Positions 8,491 to 19,576 are shown, counted from the stretch's first letter. The stretch: DNA of 64,000 bases from Sphingorhabdus rigui (GCF_014196595.1 NZ_JACIEA010000001.1:374845-438844); one strand, 5' to 3'. Made by a program: numbers and translations. Notes: generated from the sequence alone by a model not told the origin.

Positions 8491-11400
8491 ATGGATTCAC
8501 ATAACTGGCAGTTCTGGGTTGATCGCGGCGGGACATTTACCGATGTGATTGGCCGTTCGCCCGATGGCGCAATCGAAACCGTCAAGCTTTTGTCGGAAAA
8601 CCCCGAACAGTATCGTGATGCCGCTATCGCTGCAGTTCGGATGATTACCGGCATATCCGATGGCCCGCTGCCGCCCGTTGAAATGCGGATTGGCACGACG
8701 GTCGCAACCAACGCGTTGCTTGAGCATAAGGGCGAGCCCACCTGCCTTGCCATTACGCGGGGTTTTGGCGACGCGCTGCGCATTGGGTATCAAGAGCGGC
8801 CCAAATTATTCGTGCGGCATATTGCGCTGCCCGAACCGTTGCATGGCAAAGTCATTGAGATTGACGAGCGGATCAATGCCAAGGGCGACGTGCTAACGCC
8901 GCTGGACGAAGATGCTGCGCGCACGGGCCTGCAAGCGGCGTATGATGCGGGATATCGCGCGCTCGCCATCGTCTTGATGCATGGATATTTGTATAGCCAG
9001 CATGAACAACGACTTGCGCAGATCGCGGCCGAAATCGGCTTTCCCCAAATTTCGGTTAGTCATGTCATTGCGCCCCTGATCAAACTGGTCGGGCGCGGCG
9101 ATACGACGTTGGTCGATGCCTATTTGTCGCCTGTGTTGCGACAATATGTTGAGCAGTTGAAGGCTGATGCTGGCGGCAACATATCCGCATTGTTCATGCA
9201 ATCCAATGGCGGCCTGACCAGCAGCGAAAGCTTCCGCGGCAAAGATGCTATCTTGTCTGGCCCCGCAGGCGGCATTGTCGGCATGGCGAAAACGGCGGCG
9301 CAGGCGGGCATTACCGATATCATCGGTTTTGACATGGGTGGCACGTCCACCGATGTGTCGCATTATGCCGGACATTATGAACGCGAAAGCGAAACAATGG
9401 TGGCAGGTGTGCGCATAAGAGCGCCGATGATGCGGATCCATACCGTTGCCGCGGGTGGTGGTTCAATCTGCATGTTTGACGGCGCGCGCTTTCAGGTTGG
9501 GCCACATTCGGCAGGCGCTGTCCCGGGTCCTGCCTGTTACCGGCGTGGTGGGCCGCTGACGGTGACGGATTGCAATGTCATGCTGGGCAAGATTGTCCCT
9601 GCGCATTTCCCGAACATATTTGGACCCGACGGCAACCAGCCGCTCGACGCCGACGTGGTGCGCGATAAATTTGAAGCGCTTGTTGTGGACGTTGCCGCCG
9701 CGACCGGAAAACAGATGTCCGCGGAGGAAATTGCCGAAGGTTTCGTGGCGATTGCGGTGGCGAACATGGCCAATGCGATCAAGAAAATCTCGATCGAACG
9801 CGGGCATGATGTCACGCGCTATACCTTGGCCTGCTTTGGCGGGGCAGGCGGGCAGCATGCCTGTCTGGTTGCGGATGCGCTTGGCATGGACCGGGTGATG
9901 ATCCATCCGCTGGCGGGGGTACTGTCAGCTTATGGCATGGGCCTGGCGGATCGGCGGGCGATACGCGAGCGCACATTTGGCGGCGCGCTGGAACAGGCAA
10001 CGCTTGGCCCGATTGTGCAAAGCCTTTCTGCCGAAGCGGAAGCGGAATTGCGCGCGCAGGGCGTTGATGGCGACATCCGCAGCGAAGCCACTGTGCACAT
10101 TCGCTATGTGGGGACCGATAGCAGTATCGAGATAGCTTTTGGTGATGTGGCCGCGATGCAGGCGGCGTTTGAGGCACGGCACAGCAGCCAATTTGGTTTC
10201 GTCAGCGACAAAGCTTTGGTGGTCGAAATGGTTCGGGTGGAGGCCATTCATGCGAGTGCATTTGATGCCGATATCCACTTTGCGCGATCCGCCGGTTCCA
10301 ATCTGCCAATCAGGAACGTCTCGTGCTTTATGGCCGGCGCGCATCATGATGCGCCATTATATGACCGCAGCGCTTTGTCCGCGGGATTTTCAGCAATGGG
10401 CCCAGCCATCATCATTGATCCGGTTTCGACGACGATTGTCGAGCCGGGCTGGAAGGTCGCGGTTGATGCCATCGGCAATTTGATGTTGTCGCGATCAACG
10501 GCGCGCACGGCGGGCGGCGTGGTCGGAACAGAAGTCGACCCCGTCCGCTTGGAAATCATGGGTGGCCTGTTCATGGCCATTGCCGAGGAAATGGGCGCGG
10601 CACTTCAACACAGCGCCTCATCAGTGAACATCCGCGAGCGGCTGGATTTTTCCTGTGCGCTGTTTGATGCCCGTGGGAATCTGGTTGCCAATGCGCCGCA
10701 TATGCCCGTGCATTTGGGTTCAATGGGTGAAAGCGTGCGGACCATATTGTCACGGCGTGGCGATAAAGCCGATGGCCGTGGTATCTGCGCCGGAGATGTT
10801 TACGCATTGAACGCGCCCTATGACGGCGGCACCCATTTGCCCGACATAACCGTGATCATGCCCGTCTTTGTGGCAGACGATGATGGATCGCCCACCTATT
10901 TCGTTGCCGCACGTGGGCACCATGCGGATATTGGCGGGATTACCCCGGGCTCTATGCCACCCAACAGTCGGTCGGTGAACGAAGAAGGCGTTTTGATCGA
11001 CAATATGCTGATCGTCGAAAGCGGTCAGTTCCGGGATATGGAGGTCCGCAATCTGCTGGCATCCGGCACATGGCCATCGCGCAATATTGAACAAAATATT
11101 GCGGATTTGAAAGCGCAAATTGCCGCCTGTACAAAGGGCGCATCAGAACTTGTGCGCATCAGTAATGATTATGGTGCCGATGTGGTGTGTGCCTATATGC
11201 ATCATGTGCAGGACCATGCCGAAGAAGCGGTGCGGCGTTTGATCTTGCGCCTTTCCGATGGCCATTTCCGTTATGCGATGGACAATGATGCCGTGGTTGA
11301 AGTGCGGGTGTCGGTGGACCATCAGGCCCGCACGGCGACAATTGATTTCACCGGAACGTCGGCGCAATTGCCCGACAATTTCAACGCCCCTGTTTCCGTG

Positions 11401-12102
11401 GTGCGCGCCGCGGTGCTGTATGTTGTGCGCACGTTGATTGATGACAATATTCCGATGAACGAAGGATGCCTGAAGCCGATCACCATAATCGCACCCGAAG
11501 GCACATTGGTGCACCCGCATTATCCGGCTGCGGTGGTTGCAGGGAATGTTGAGACCAGCCAAGTTATTACCGACGCGGTGTTCGGCGCGCTTGGCGTGAT
11601 GGCGGGCGCGCAGGGGACGATGAACAATTTCACGTTCGGCAATGCGACATATCAATATTATGAAACGATAGCTGGCGGCTCTGGTGCTGGGCCCGACTTT
11701 GACGGTGCCTCAGTCGTGCAGACGCATATGACCAACAGCCGTCTGACCGATCCCGAAATATTGGAAACGCGCTTTCCGGTTCTGCTTGAGGAATTCTCCG
11801 TACGCGCAGGTTCCGGTGGTCGCGGATCGCATCATGGGGGCGATGGCGCAGTGCGCCGCGTCCGTTTCCTTGAGCCAATGACGGCTGGCATATTGTCGAA
11901 CCGACGCAAAGTGCCGCCTTTTGGTTTGGCGGGCGGTGAACATGGCATGCGCGGCATCAATCGCGTCCAGCGCGCCGATGGCAGTGTGGAAATTTTCGGG
12001 GCAACCGCGACCGTTGAAATGGATGTCGGCGATGTTTTTGAAATCGAAACGCCGGGCGGCGGTGGATATGGCAAGGCGCAGGCAAAGGGGGACATAGACT
12101 GA
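8491..12102 (+). CDS. 5-oxoprolinase (ATP-hydrolysing), HyuA-HyuB fusion
   Basis: 1203 aa, the full length of single-chain 5-oxoprolinases. Residues about 6-670 are the hydantoinase A / oxoprolinase half, with an N-terminal ASKHA-like nucleotide-binding start ([11 protein letters not shown]) and the [10 protein letters not shown] motif. Residues about 690-1190 are the hydantoinase B half, opening with D-P-V-R-L-E-I-M-G and including the N-I-R-E-R-L-D-F-S block. It converts 5-oxo-L-proline to L-glutamate with ATP hydrolysis in the cytosol. It is the first gene of an operon whose next three genes each overlap by a few bases (DUF969, DUF979, DUF2891), a context that supports oxoproline rather than hydantoin as substrate. 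The ribosome site is weak. Confidence 0.9.
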   Translation: MDSHNWQFWVDRGGTFTDVIGRSPDGAIETVKLLSENPEQYRDAAIAAVRMITGISDGPLPPVEMRIGTTVATNALLEHKGEPTCLAITRGFGDALRIGYQERPKLFVRHIALPEPLHGKVIEIDERINAKGDVLTPLDEDAARTGLQAAYDAGYRALAIVLMHGYLYSQHEQRLAQIAAEIGFPQISVSHVIAPLIKLVGRGDTTLVDAYLSPVLRQYVEQLKADAGGNISALFMQSNGGLTSSESFRGKDAILSGPAGGIVGMAKTAAQAGITDIIGFDMGGTSTDVSHYAGHYERESETMVAGVRIRAPMMRIHTVAAGGGSICMFDGARFQVGPHSAGAVPGPACYRRGGPLTVTDCNVMLGKIVPAHFPNIFGPDGNQPLDADVVRDKFEALVVDVAAATGKQMSAEEIAEGFVAIAVANMANAIKKISIERGHDVTRYTLACFGGAGGQHACLVADALGMDRVMIHPLAGVLSAYGMGLADRRAIRERTFGGALEQATLGPIVQSLSAEAEAELRAQGVDGDIRSEATVHIRYVGTDSSIEIAFGDVAAMQAAFEARHSSQFGFVSDKALVVEMVRVEAIHASAFDADIHFARSAGSNLPIRNVSCFMAGAHHDAPLYDRSALSAGFSAMGPAIIIDPVSTTIVEPGWKVAVDAIGNLMLSRSTARTAGGVVGTEVDPVRLEIMGGLFMAIAEEMGAALQHSASSVNIRERLDFSCALFDARGNLVANAPHMPVHLGSMGESVRTILSRRGDKADGRGICAGDVYALNAPYDGGTHLPDITVIMPVFVADDDGSPTYFVAARGHHADIGGITPGSMPPNSRSVNEEGVLIDNMLIVESGQFRDMEVRNLLASGTWPSRNIEQNIADLKAQIAACTKGASELVRISNDYGADVVCAYMHHVQDHAEEAVRRLILRLSDGHFRYAMDNDAVVEVRVSVDHQARTATIDFTGTSAQLPDNFNAPVSVVRAAVLYVVRTLIDDNIPMNEGCLKPITIIAPEGTLVHPHYPAAVVAGNVETSQVITDAVFGALGVMAGAQGTMNNFTFGNATYQYYETIAGGSGAGPDFDGASVVQTHMTNSRLTDPEILETRFPVLLEEFSVRAGSGGRGSHHGGDGAVRRVRFLEPMTAGILSNRRKVPPFGLAGGEHGMRGINRVQRADGSVEIFGATATVEMDVGDVFEIETPGGGGYGKAQAKGDID

Positions 12103-12794
12103 TGTGGGTGTTGCTGGGGATCGCCGTCATTGTGATTGGCTTTATGCTGCGGTTCAACCCGTTGCTGGTCATTATCGCATCCGCAGCCGTAACGGGCATT
12201 GCGGCGGGCTTGGACGTGCACGCGATAATCTCGGCATTTGGCAAAGCCTTTAATGACGCGCGATATGTGTCCATTGTTTGGATTGTGTTGCCCGTCATTG
12301 GAATGCTTGAGGCATTCGGCCTTCAGGCGCGCGCGCGCGGGCTGATTTCTGGTCTGAAAGGCGCAACGACGGGGCGGCTATTGGCGGGCTATCTTTTGAT
12401 GCGTCAGGCGACGGCGGCGGTGGGATTAACATCAGTCGCGGGTCATCCGCAAACCGTGCGCCCGCTGGTCGCGCCAATGGCAGAGGCGGCAGCTGAAAAG
12501 CAGGCAGGCACTTTGCACGACAAGCAACGGGAGGAAGTCAAAGCCTTCTCCGCCGCCACGGACAATATCGGCCTGTTTTTCGGCGAGGATATTTTCCTCG
12601 CCATCGGTTCGATATTGCTCATGAAGGGATTGCTCGAACAATATGGCATTATCTTGGAACCGTTCGAGCTTTCGGTCTGGGCGATCCCGACCGCGATTGC
12701 GGCGTTTGTGATACATGGCTTCAGGCTCTGGCTGCTTGACCGCCGTTTAAATGCCCAAGCCGCATCTGTGACCGCAAAGGACAAAGCGGCATGA
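12102..12794 (+). CDS. 5-oxoproline transporter, DUF969 family subunit
   Basis: 230 aa, hydrophobic, with about five to six membrane segments starting at the very N-terminus. Its ATG overlaps the oxoprolinase stop (TGATG), so translation is coupled. DUF969 and DUF979 proteins occur as adjacent pairs next to oxoprolinase or pyroglutamyl-peptidase genes and are annotated as two parts of a 5-oxoproline uptake system; the same pair is present here. It acts in the inner membrane. The assignment rests on family and context; no transport residues can be pointed to. Confidence 0.8.
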   Translation: MWVLLGIAVIVIGFMLRFNPLLVIIASAAVTGIAAGLDVHAIISAFGKAFNDARYVSIVWIVLPVIGMLEAFGLQARARGLISGLKGATTGRLLAGYLLMRQATAAVGLTSVAGHPQTVRPLVAPMAEAAAEKQAGTLHDKQREEVKAFSAATDNIGLFFGEDIFLAIGSILLMKGLLEQYGIILEPFELSVWAIPTAIAAFVIHGFRLWLLDRRLNAQAASVTAKDKAA

Positions 12795-13732
12795 TTACGC
12801 TGACATGGGTCTATGTAATAGCCGGCGTCGCGTTTGCGGCGTTCGCGATGTTCAACCTCATCGACAAAGCCAATCCGCGGCGCTTTGGCAATGCCGCCTT
12901 TTGGGGGCTGATGGCCGTGAGCATGTGGGCAGGCGATCTGCTGGGTGATTTCGGCAATGGGCTGCTTGTGCTCGCTTTGGTGGCGATTGCTGGCTTCGGC
13001 GGGCTGGGCAAGACAAAGGCGGACGAAGTTCCGGAGGCGACCAAAAATCAGCGCGCGGCAAAATATGGTAACGGCCTGTTTGCAATCGCGCTGGTCATTC
13101 CCGCGACCGCGCTTGCGGGCACATTTCTATTCAAGCAGTTCCCCGCATATTTCGATGTAAAGCAAGTGACGCTGATCTCATTGGCTCTGGGCGTATTGCT
13201 TGCGCTTGCGGTGGGGCATGCGTGGTTACGGGCGGCGCCTGCATTGCCGCTGTCGCAGGGGCGGCGCTTGATGGATTCGGTCGGTTGGGCGGCGATATTG
13301 CCGCAAATGCTTGCAAGCCTTGGCGCCGTGTTCGCGTTGGCGGGCGTAGGCGATGTGGTGGGCGGAGTGATCCAGCAAGCCATTCCCGCAGGCAGTCTTG
13401 TCGGTGCGGTCATTGCGTTCGGTGTGGGGATGGCGTTGTTCACCATGATCATGGGCAATGCCTTTGCCGCATTTCCGGTGATGGTCGCGGCGATTGGTAT
13501 GCCATTGCTTATCAAGCAATATCATGGCGACCCAGCGATCATCTGCGCCATTGGTATGCTGGCCGGATTTTGCGGGACGCTGATGACGCCGATGGCTGCA
13601 AACTTCAACTTGGTGCCGGCGGCTTTGCTGGAACTAAAAGACGAAAATGCGGTCGTCAAAATGCAAATCGCAACGGCTGTGCCGCTGCTGATTGTCAACA
13701 TTGCACTCATTTATTTTCTGGCGTTCCGATGA
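12791..13732 (+). CDS. 5-oxoproline transporter, DUF979 family subunit
   Basis: 313 aa with about nine hydrophobic segments. Its ATG overlaps the preceding stop (ATGA). It is the partner of the DUF969 protein in the proposed 5-oxoproline permease. The conserved C-terminal part contains a G-T-L-M-T-P-M-A-A-N-F-N block characteristic of DUF979. It would deliver oxoproline for the cytosolic oxoprolinase encoded first in the operon. Confidence 0.8.
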   Translation: MITLTWVYVIAGVAFAAFAMFNLIDKANPRRFGNAAFWGLMAVSMWAGDLLGDFGNGLLVLALVAIAGFGGLGKTKADEVPEATKNQRAAKYGNGLFAIALVIPATALAGTFLFKQFPAYFDVKQVTLISLALGVLLALAVGHAWLRAAPALPLSQGRRLMDSVGWAAILPQMLASLGAVFALAGVGDVVGGVIQQAIPAGSLVGAVIAFGVGMALFTMIMGNAFAAFPVMVAAIGMPLLIKQYHGDPAIICAIGMLAGFCGTLMTPMAANFNLVPAALLELKDENAVVKMQIATAVPLLIVNIALIYFLAFR

Positions 13733-14730
13733 CCCATTTAACACCCGCAATCGCGTCACAATTTGCGCGCACCACGCTCAGCCATTTGGGGAAACCATAT
13801 CCCTATAAAATGGATCTCGTACTGAACGGGCCTGAGGATGCGCGCGTCCCGTCTGCGTTCCACCCTATCTTCCACGGTAGCTTTGACTGGCACAGTTGCG
13901 TTCATGGCTGGTGGCAAATCATGCGCCTTGCGCGCTTGTTTCCGGATATGCCCGAAACGGCTGCCATTTACGCACGCGCCAACGAAATGCTGGTGCCTGA
14001 AAAAGTTGCGGGTGAGCGTGCCTTTCTTGACCGGCCAATGTCTGCAGGTTTTGAACGTCCTTATGGTTGGGCGTGGCTGCTGGCATTGCATGCGGAGCTC
14101 GAACGCCATGATGGCCCTTGGGCGAGGGCGCTGGAACCGCTTGCGTTTGCCTTTGCGGAGCGATTCCACGCGTTTCTGCCAAAGCTGACTTATCCCTTAC
14201 GCGTTGGTACGCATTTCAACATTTCGTTTGCGCTGGTGCTCGCTGGTGAATGGGCCGAAGATCGCGATCCCGTCTTGTCAGACCTTATCGCGGCGAAAGC
14301 GAAAGGCTGGTTTTCGGGCGACCGAAATTGTCAGGCATGGGAACCGGGCGGTGACGAGTTTTTGTCATCCGCATTGACCGAAGCGCTGTTGATGAGCCGG
14401 GTCTTATCAAAGGCGGAGTTTCAGACATGGTTTGACGCGTTCCTCCCCGAAGCCGTTGTGGGCCGTCCAGAGAGCCTGTTTACCCCTGCCATTGTTTCGG
14501 ACCGCAGCGACGGGAAGATCGCGCATCTCGACGGATTGAATTTAAGCCGCGCGTGGTGCTGGCGCGCGATTGTCGCGCGGCTGGGTCCGCAGCACCCCGT
14601 TTCGTCCGTGGCCGAACGAACCGCGCTTGAACATCTTGGTGCCAGCCTGCCGCATGTCACCGGTGACTATATGGGCGAACACTGGCTCGCGACATTTGCG
14701 CTGCTCGCTATTCAGCCGCGCGAGACATGA
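13729..14730 (+). CDS. DUF2891 domain protein, last gene of the oxoproline operon
   Basis: 333 aa from ATG 13729, which overlaps the DUF979 stop (ATGA). The frame extends upstream inside the DUF979 gene, but coupling and alignment with DUF2891 proteins favour this start. There is no signal peptide. The protein is rich in Trp and His, with an early H-G-S-F-D-W-H-S-C-V-H-G-W-W block and a helical pattern like an alpha/alpha toroid. The family has no proven function but is seen with oxoproline transport/hydrolysis genes, so an accessory role in oxoproline or N-terminal pyroglutamate metabolism is inferred. Confidence 0.8.
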   Translation: MTHLTPAIASQFARTTLSHLGKPYPYKMDLVLNGPEDARVPSAFHPIFHGSFDWHSCVHGWWQIMRLARLFPDMPETAAIYARANEMLVPEKVAGERAFLDRPMSAGFERPYGWAWLLALHAELERHDGPWARALEPLAFAFAERFHAFLPKLTYPLRVGTHFNISFALVLAGEWAEDRDPVLSDLIAAKAKGWFSGDRNCQAWEPGGDEFLSSALTEALLMSRVLSKAEFQTWFDAFLPEAVVGRPESLFTPAIVSDRSDGKIAHLDGLNLSRAWCWRAIVARLGPQHPVSSVAERTALEHLGASLPHVTGDYMGEHWLATFALLAIQPRET

Positions 14731-14744
14731 TGAAGGCTACGCTG

Positions 14745-16757
14745 CTATCGGGCTGAAAATTTCAGTCCGATCCAGAATATCCGGGGCGTTCCAAGGTCTA
14801 TCGACGTTCCCACTTTGCGGGTCACAACCTGTTCATTGAGGATATTTTCCACCCGGCCGGTCAATGCGATTTGCCGGGTGAGGGGGATTTGTGCAAAGCC
14901 GTCAAAGGTTAGTGCCGACGGCAAAATATTCGCCTCAAGATCATCTTCGAATTGTGCGCCGACATAACGGGCTGTTGCCGACAATATGGCGTCGGCGCTT
15001 GGTGTCCACCGCACGGTCGCATTTGCGGCATGTCGGGGGCTTTGTGCGGGGGTGAGCCCGTTGAGCCCGCTGGCGATGCCGGACGCGCGCACTTTGCTGT
15101 GGCTGAACGCGTAAGACCCGGCAACGCTGACGGCACCAAATTGCGCTTCGCTGCTAAGTTCGATGCCCTTGGCAATCACAGCATCGACATTGCCGCGCTG
15201 GCGCAGATTATTGCCAATGGTGACGTTGGCGATGGCGTCGTTGAGCCTGTTGTAGAATAATGTGGCACCAAGGGTCACGCCATTCGCGGGCCGGACATCA
15301 AACCCCGCCTCGACACCGCGCAGCTTTTCCACGTTCAGCGCTTCATTGGCGCGCGTTGCTACGGGGAAGACGGTGAACGGGCGGTAGAGTTCATTCAGCG
15401 TTGGCAAACGAAAGCCGGTATAAGCCGCGGCACGGAACGCGAGGCCATCGGTCGCCGTATATAATGCGCCAACGCGTGCGCTGGACTGCCAACTTGCGCG
15501 ATCGGCAAAGACATCATCGCGCACGACGGTTCCGTTGGTGGCGCGCTCTGCAAAAAAGCCGTTGGTGATCGTCCAACGGTCTGCACGGATGCCGCCGGTC
15601 AGCGTCAGATCGCCAAGCGTCCAATCATTCTCGGCGAAAACACTAAATGTCGCACTATTGCCACCGGCGTTGCGCCGTGCGGTGATGAGGCCGGTGACGC
15701 CGCTGTAGACATCTTCAAACAGCTCGCCTTCTGATAGCCGCGCATCGACGCCCATGCGCAATTGATGATCGCCGCCAACGGGTGGCCTGACCTCAATTTT
15801 GCCGCCGACGCCCGTGGATGGCGTGTTTCTTTGGTCGAGCGTTTTGCGGAACGACGTTGCGCTGATCACGATGTTGGTAAAGTTGCGCGCCTGAATATAG
15901 GCGAGCGCGTCGACTTGCCAGCGGCCCTGCGACACGATGCGAATGCTCGCGTCCTGTCCTTCGGAGCTGCTGTCTGCGCCTGCAAAGCGCAAGGTGCGGT
16001 TGTCCTGAAACAGCAGTCCGCGGAACTGCAGCTCAACCCCGTCCGTCAAAGGCGCAACAGCGCGTAATCCGGTTGACCAGCTGTCGTAGGCGGCGCGGAC
16101 GTCGGTGGGCTGGCGGGTGGCGCTTGGCGCGGTGTAAAACCCGTCGCCGCGATCCCGCCGACCCGATATGCTGACAAATCCGGCGCCGAGGTCAGCCGCA
16201 AGGCCAGCGGACAATTCGCTGGCGTTGCCGCTGCCGTAAAAGGCGGACAATGCGGCATCGGGCAGGTCGGTCCGGCCTGCGCTGTTCAGTTCGATGGTCC
16301 CTGCGACGGCCCCTGCACCAAAGGCACCATTACCGCCGCCGCGCGTGACGCGAATGGATGATAACCGTTCGGGGGTGATTGCGCTAAAGGGGATGTAGCC
16401 AAAAAACGGGTCGGCCTGAGGCACGCCATCAAGCAGCACCAGCGTGCGGCTTGACGCATTGCCGCCCAGCGCGCGCAAGGTGGCACCTTGCGCCGATGGA
16501 TTGGCAGACCGGCTATCGGAACGCCGGAACTGTTGAAATCCGGCAACATCGGCGAGGATATTTTCAATCCGGCCAGACGCTTCGCTGGTTAAGCGCGCGC
16601 GGTCGATTTCCACTGAGCCATACGCGGGGTCACCCTTCGTCTGGTCGAGCCCTTTTCCGGTGACGATGATAAGGGGGTCCGCACTCTCCTGCGCATAAGC
16701 CGCAGGCGTGCCGATGACGAACGCCAGTAGCGAGGTTCGAGCCAATAGCGTGATCAT
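14745..16757 (-). CDS. TonB-dependent receptor (~670 aa)
   Basis: Start chosen at ATG 16757, which has GGGAA seven bases upstream and opens a signal peptide (MITLLARTSLLAFVIG, cleavage after AYA); an upstream in-frame TTG (16769) lacks support. After the signal come a TonB-box-like stretch (DPLIIVTGK), a plug domain of about 120 aa, and a 22-strand-type barrel ending in K-F-S-A-R. A T-G-F-R-L-P-T-L-N-E-L-Y-R-P-F block is typical of cobalamin/siderophore-size receptors. It converges on the DUF2891 gene with only 14 bp between stops. The substrate is unknown; proximity to the oxoproline operon hints at, but does not prove, a pyroglutamyl-peptide link. Confidence 0.85.
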   Translation of the reverse strand: MITLLARTSLLAFVIGTPAAYAQESADPLIIVTGKGLDQTKGDPAYGSVEIDRARLTSEASGRIENILADVAGFQQFRRSDSRSANPSAQGATLRALGGNASSRTLVLLDGVPQADPFFGYIPFSAITPERLSSIRVTRGGGNGAFGAGAVAGTIELNSAGRTDLPDAALSAFYGSGNASELSAGLAADLGAGFVSISGRRDRGDGFYTAPSATRQPTDVRAAYDSWSTGLRAVAPLTDGVELQFRGLLFQDNRTLRFAGADSSSEGQDASIRIVSQGRWQVDALAYIQARNFTNIVISATSFRKTLDQRNTPSTGVGGKIEVRPPVGGDHQLRMGVDARLSEGELFEDVYSGVTGLITARRNAGGNSATFSVFAENDWTLGDLTLTGGIRADRWTITNGFFAERATNGTVVRDDVFADRASWQSSARVGALYTATDGLAFRAAAYTGFRLPTLNELYRPFTVFPVATRANEALNVEKLRGVEAGFDVRPANGVTLGATLFYNRLNDAIANVTIGNNLRQRGNVDAVIAKGIELSSEAQFGAVSVAGSYAFSHSKVRASGIASGLNGLTPAQSPRHAANATVRWTPSADAILSATARYVGAQFEDDLEANILPSALTFDGFAQIPLTRQIALTGRVENILNEQVVTRKVGTSIDLGTPRIFWIGLKFSAR

Positions 16758-16906
16758 GCAGGTTCCCAAAAAAATGAAGGATACGGATATTGCGGCGTTC
16801 TGACGCCCATATATGCACCGTCAGCAATTTTTGAACCATAATATACCAAGGTTGCATTAATGGTCCGACACGGGCATTGGCGGCGCACGTAATTAGGAGA
16901 AGAGCT

Positions 16907-18403
16907 ATGCGTCAAATCGATCATTTCATTAGCGGCGGCGCGGGCGCCAGTGCATCGCGTTTTGGCGACATAATGGATCCAAACAATGGCGGCGTTCAGG
17001 CCCGCGTTGCATTGGGCGATGCCGCTGTGTTGGAACGCGCGGTGCAGGCAGCATTGGCCGCGCAACCTGCGTGGGCGATGACCAACCCGCAGCGCCGCGC
17101 ACGCGTAATGTTCGAATTCAAACGCTTGGTTGAAGCCAATATGGATGATCTGGCGCATATGCTTTCGTCCGAACATGGCAAGGTCATTGCCGACAGCAAG
17201 GGCGATATTCAACGCGGGTTGGAAGTCATCGAATTTTGCTGCGGCATCCCGCATGTTATGAAGGGCGAATATAGCCAAGGCGCTGGCCCCGGCATTGACG
17301 TATATTCGATGCGTCAGCCTATCGGCGTTGGTGCAGGCATAACGCCGTTCAACTTCCCCGGCATGATCCCCTTGTGGATGTGTGGCCCCGCTATTGCGAC
17401 GGGCAACGCGTTCATCATCAAACCAAGCGAGCGTGACCCAAGTGTTCCTGTGCGGTTGGCGGAACTGTTTATCGAGGCCGGCTTGCCCGAAGGCATTTGC
17501 CAGGTCGTGCATGGCGACAAGGAAATGGTCGACGCCATTCTTGACCACCCCGCCATCGGCGCGGTCAGCTTTGTCGGTTCGTCCGACATCGCGCATTATG
17601 TCTACAACCGCGGCGTTGCCAACGGCAAGCGTGTGCAGGCCATGGGCGGTGCGAAGAACCATGGCATCGTCATGCCCGACGCAGACCTTGACCAAGTCGT
17701 CAATGATTTGGCCGGCGCGGCCTTTGGTTCAGCCGGTGAACGCTGCATGGCGCTTCCTGTCGTGGTGCCTGTTGGTGACGACACGGCCGAGCGTTTGAAG
17801 GCGAAGCTCATTCCAGCGATACAAGCCCTACGTGTCGGCATCTCAACCGATGCCGAAGCGCATTATGGGCCTGTTGTAACCGAACAGCACAAGGCAAAGG
17901 TTGAGGGCTGGATCCAGACCTGCGTTGATGAAGGCGGCGAGCTGATTGTTGATGGACGCGGGTTCAAGCTTCAGGGACATGAAGAAGGTTACTTCATTGG
18001 ACCAACCTTGTTCGACCATGTCACTACCGACATGGAAAGCTATAAGGAAGAAATCTTCGGCCCAGTGTTGCAGATTGTCCGCGCGGCCAACTTTGAAGAG
18101 GCCTTGGCGCTTCCGTCGAAGCACCAATATGGCAATGGCGTCGCGATCTTCACGCGCAATGGCCACGCCGCCCGTGAATTTGCGGCACGCGTCAATGTCG
18201 GCATGGTCGGCATCAACGTGCCGATCCCTGTTCCCGTTGCCTATCACAGCTTTGGCGGCTGGAAACGCTCTGCCTTTGGCGACACCAACCAGCACGGCAT
18301 GGAAGGCGTGAAGTTCTGGACCAAGGTCAAGACCATCACCCAGCGTTGGCCCGATGGCTCGCCCGACGGTGGCAACGCGTTCGTCATTCCCACCATGGGG
18401 TAA
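16907..18403 (+). CDS. mmsA: Methylmalonate-semialdehyde dehydrogenase (CoA-acylating)
   Basis: 498 aa. Start at ATG 16907 behind AGGAGA; a longer frame begins at 16877 but has no ribosome site. An ALDH fold with catalytic Cys280 in F-G-S-A-G-E-R-C-M-A, the Met-containing form typical of MmsA, and the N-F-P-G-M-I-P-L-W substrate loop. It converts methylmalonate semialdehyde (or malonate semialdehyde) to propionyl-CoA (acetyl-CoA) with NAD and CoA in valine and inositol breakdown. It is followed after 5 bp by mmsB, the enzyme making its substrate, so an operon is clear. Confidence 0.95.
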   Translation: MRQIDHFISGGAGASASRFGDIMDPNNGGVQARVALGDAAVLERAVQAALAAQPAWAMTNPQRRARVMFEFKRLVEANMDDLAHMLSSEHGKVIADSKGDIQRGLEVIEFCCGIPHVMKGEYSQGAGPGIDVYSMRQPIGVGAGITPFNFPGMIPLWMCGPAIATGNAFIIKPSERDPSVPVRLAELFIEAGLPEGICQVVHGDKEMVDAILDHPAIGAVSFVGSSDIAHYVYNRGVANGKRVQAMGGAKNHGIVMPDADLDQVVNDLAGAAFGSAGERCMALPVVVPVGDDTAERLKAKLIPAIQALRVGISTDAEAHYGPVVTEQHKAKVEGWIQTCVDEGGELIVDGRGFKLQGHEEGYFIGPTLFDHVTTDMESYKEEIFGPVLQIVRAANFEEALALPSKHQYGNGVAIFTRNGHAAREFAARVNVGMVGINVPIPVPVAYHSFGGWKRSAFGDTNQHGMEGVKFWTKVKTITQRWPDGSPDGGNAFVIPTMG

Positions 18404-18408
18404 ATCAC

Positions 18409-19281
18409 ATGAAAATCGCATTTATCGGTCTGGGGAACATGGGTGGCGGCATGGCCGCAAACCTCGTTAAGGCGGGGCACGCGGTAAATGCGTTTGATCT
18501 GTCGGCCGACGCTTTGGCGCGCGCGCAGGAAAATGGCTGCGCCACATTTACGTCCGTGCGTGAGGCTGTCGATGGTGTTGACGCTGTCGTCTCGATGCTG
18601 CCCAATGGCAAAATCGTCGATAGCGTATTTGAAAATGATGTATTGGGCCATGCCCCTAAGGGCGCGATATTGCTCGATTGTTCGACGATTGATGTTGATA
18701 CCGCGCGCAAGGTGACGGCGGATGCTGTCGCAGCCGGCTATGACATGGTCGATGCGCCGGTCTCCGGTGGCATTGCGGCGGCCAATGGGGGCACATTGAC
18801 CTTCATGGTGGGTGGCACGGATACCGCCTTTGCGCGGGCAGAGCCGATCCTGTCGGCGATGGGCAAGGCGGTCATTCATGCTGGCGGATCAGGGGCTGGT
18901 CAGGCGGCAAAGATATGCAACAACATGCTGCTGGGCGCATCGATGATTGCGACGTGCGAAACTTTTGCCATGGCGGAAAAGCTCGGGCTCGACCTTCAAA
19001 CCTTTTACGACATTTCGTCGAAAGCCTCTGGCCAAAACTGGTCGATGACAAGCTATTGTCCCGTTCCAGGCGTCGGGCCGACATCGCCTGCGGATAATGA
19101 TTATCAGGGCGGATTTGCGACCGCACTGATGCTGAAGGACCTTAAGCTAGCCATGGAAGCTGCGCAGTCCGTCAACGCCGATGTGCCCATGGGCGCGCGG
19201 GCGGCCGAACTATACGCGCAATTTGATGCAGATGGAAAAGGTGGCCTCGACTTTTCAGCAATAATCAAAACACTAAGCTAA
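18409..19281 (+). CDS. mmsB: 3-hydroxyisobutyrate dehydrogenase
   Basis: 290 aa from ATG 18409, five bases after mmsA. The N-terminal Rossmann motif GLGNMGGGMAANLVKAGH binds NAD. The beta-hydroxyacid dehydrogenase signature D-A-P-V-S-G-G is followed by catalytic Lys in G-A-G-Q-A-A-K-I-C-N-N. It oxidises 3-hydroxyisobutyrate to methylmalonate semialdehyde for MmsA in valine catabolism. The 295 bp that follow show no gene or clear signal. Confidence 0.95.
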   Translation: MKIAFIGLGNMGGGMAANLVKAGHAVNAFDLSADALARAQENGCATFTSVREAVDGVDAVVSMLPNGKIVDSVFENDVLGHAPKGAILLDCSTIDVDTARKVTADAVAAGYDMVDAPVSGGIAAANGGTLTFMVGGTDTAFARAEPILSAMGKAVIHAGGSGAGQAAKICNNMLLGASMIATCETFAMAEKLGLDLQTFYDISSKASGQNWSMTSYCPVPGVGPTSPADNDYQGGFATALMLKDLKLAMEAAQSVNADVPMGARAAELYAQFDADGKGGLDFSAIIKTLS

Positions 19282-19576
19282 GGCCGACAATGATCTAAAA
19301 GATCTACTGCGACGCCAAGGCGGCCTTCTAGGGCAGAGTTCATGGTGAAGCGATCCCAAAGAGGGGCGGGGCGCTTTAGCGTGCGCGGAAGGCGGCCGTT
19401 TACTTCTAAATCAGACGCTGCCTGATTACTTTTCTCCCAAAACACCAAAATTATGCTCTATGCGCCGCTACCGCAATCGTGTCATGGGTTGCCCTACGGC
19501 AACGTTTCCGGTCCACAAATGGTCAATACATTTGCAGCCACCTATAAGCGCTTCATATCCATAGAAAGGGGAGGGT

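Noticed and set aside
8393-8536. N-terminal extension of the DUF885 protein
   Set aside because: It would overlap the divergent oxoprolinase start and hide a good signal peptide; ATG 8392 has its own ribosome site.
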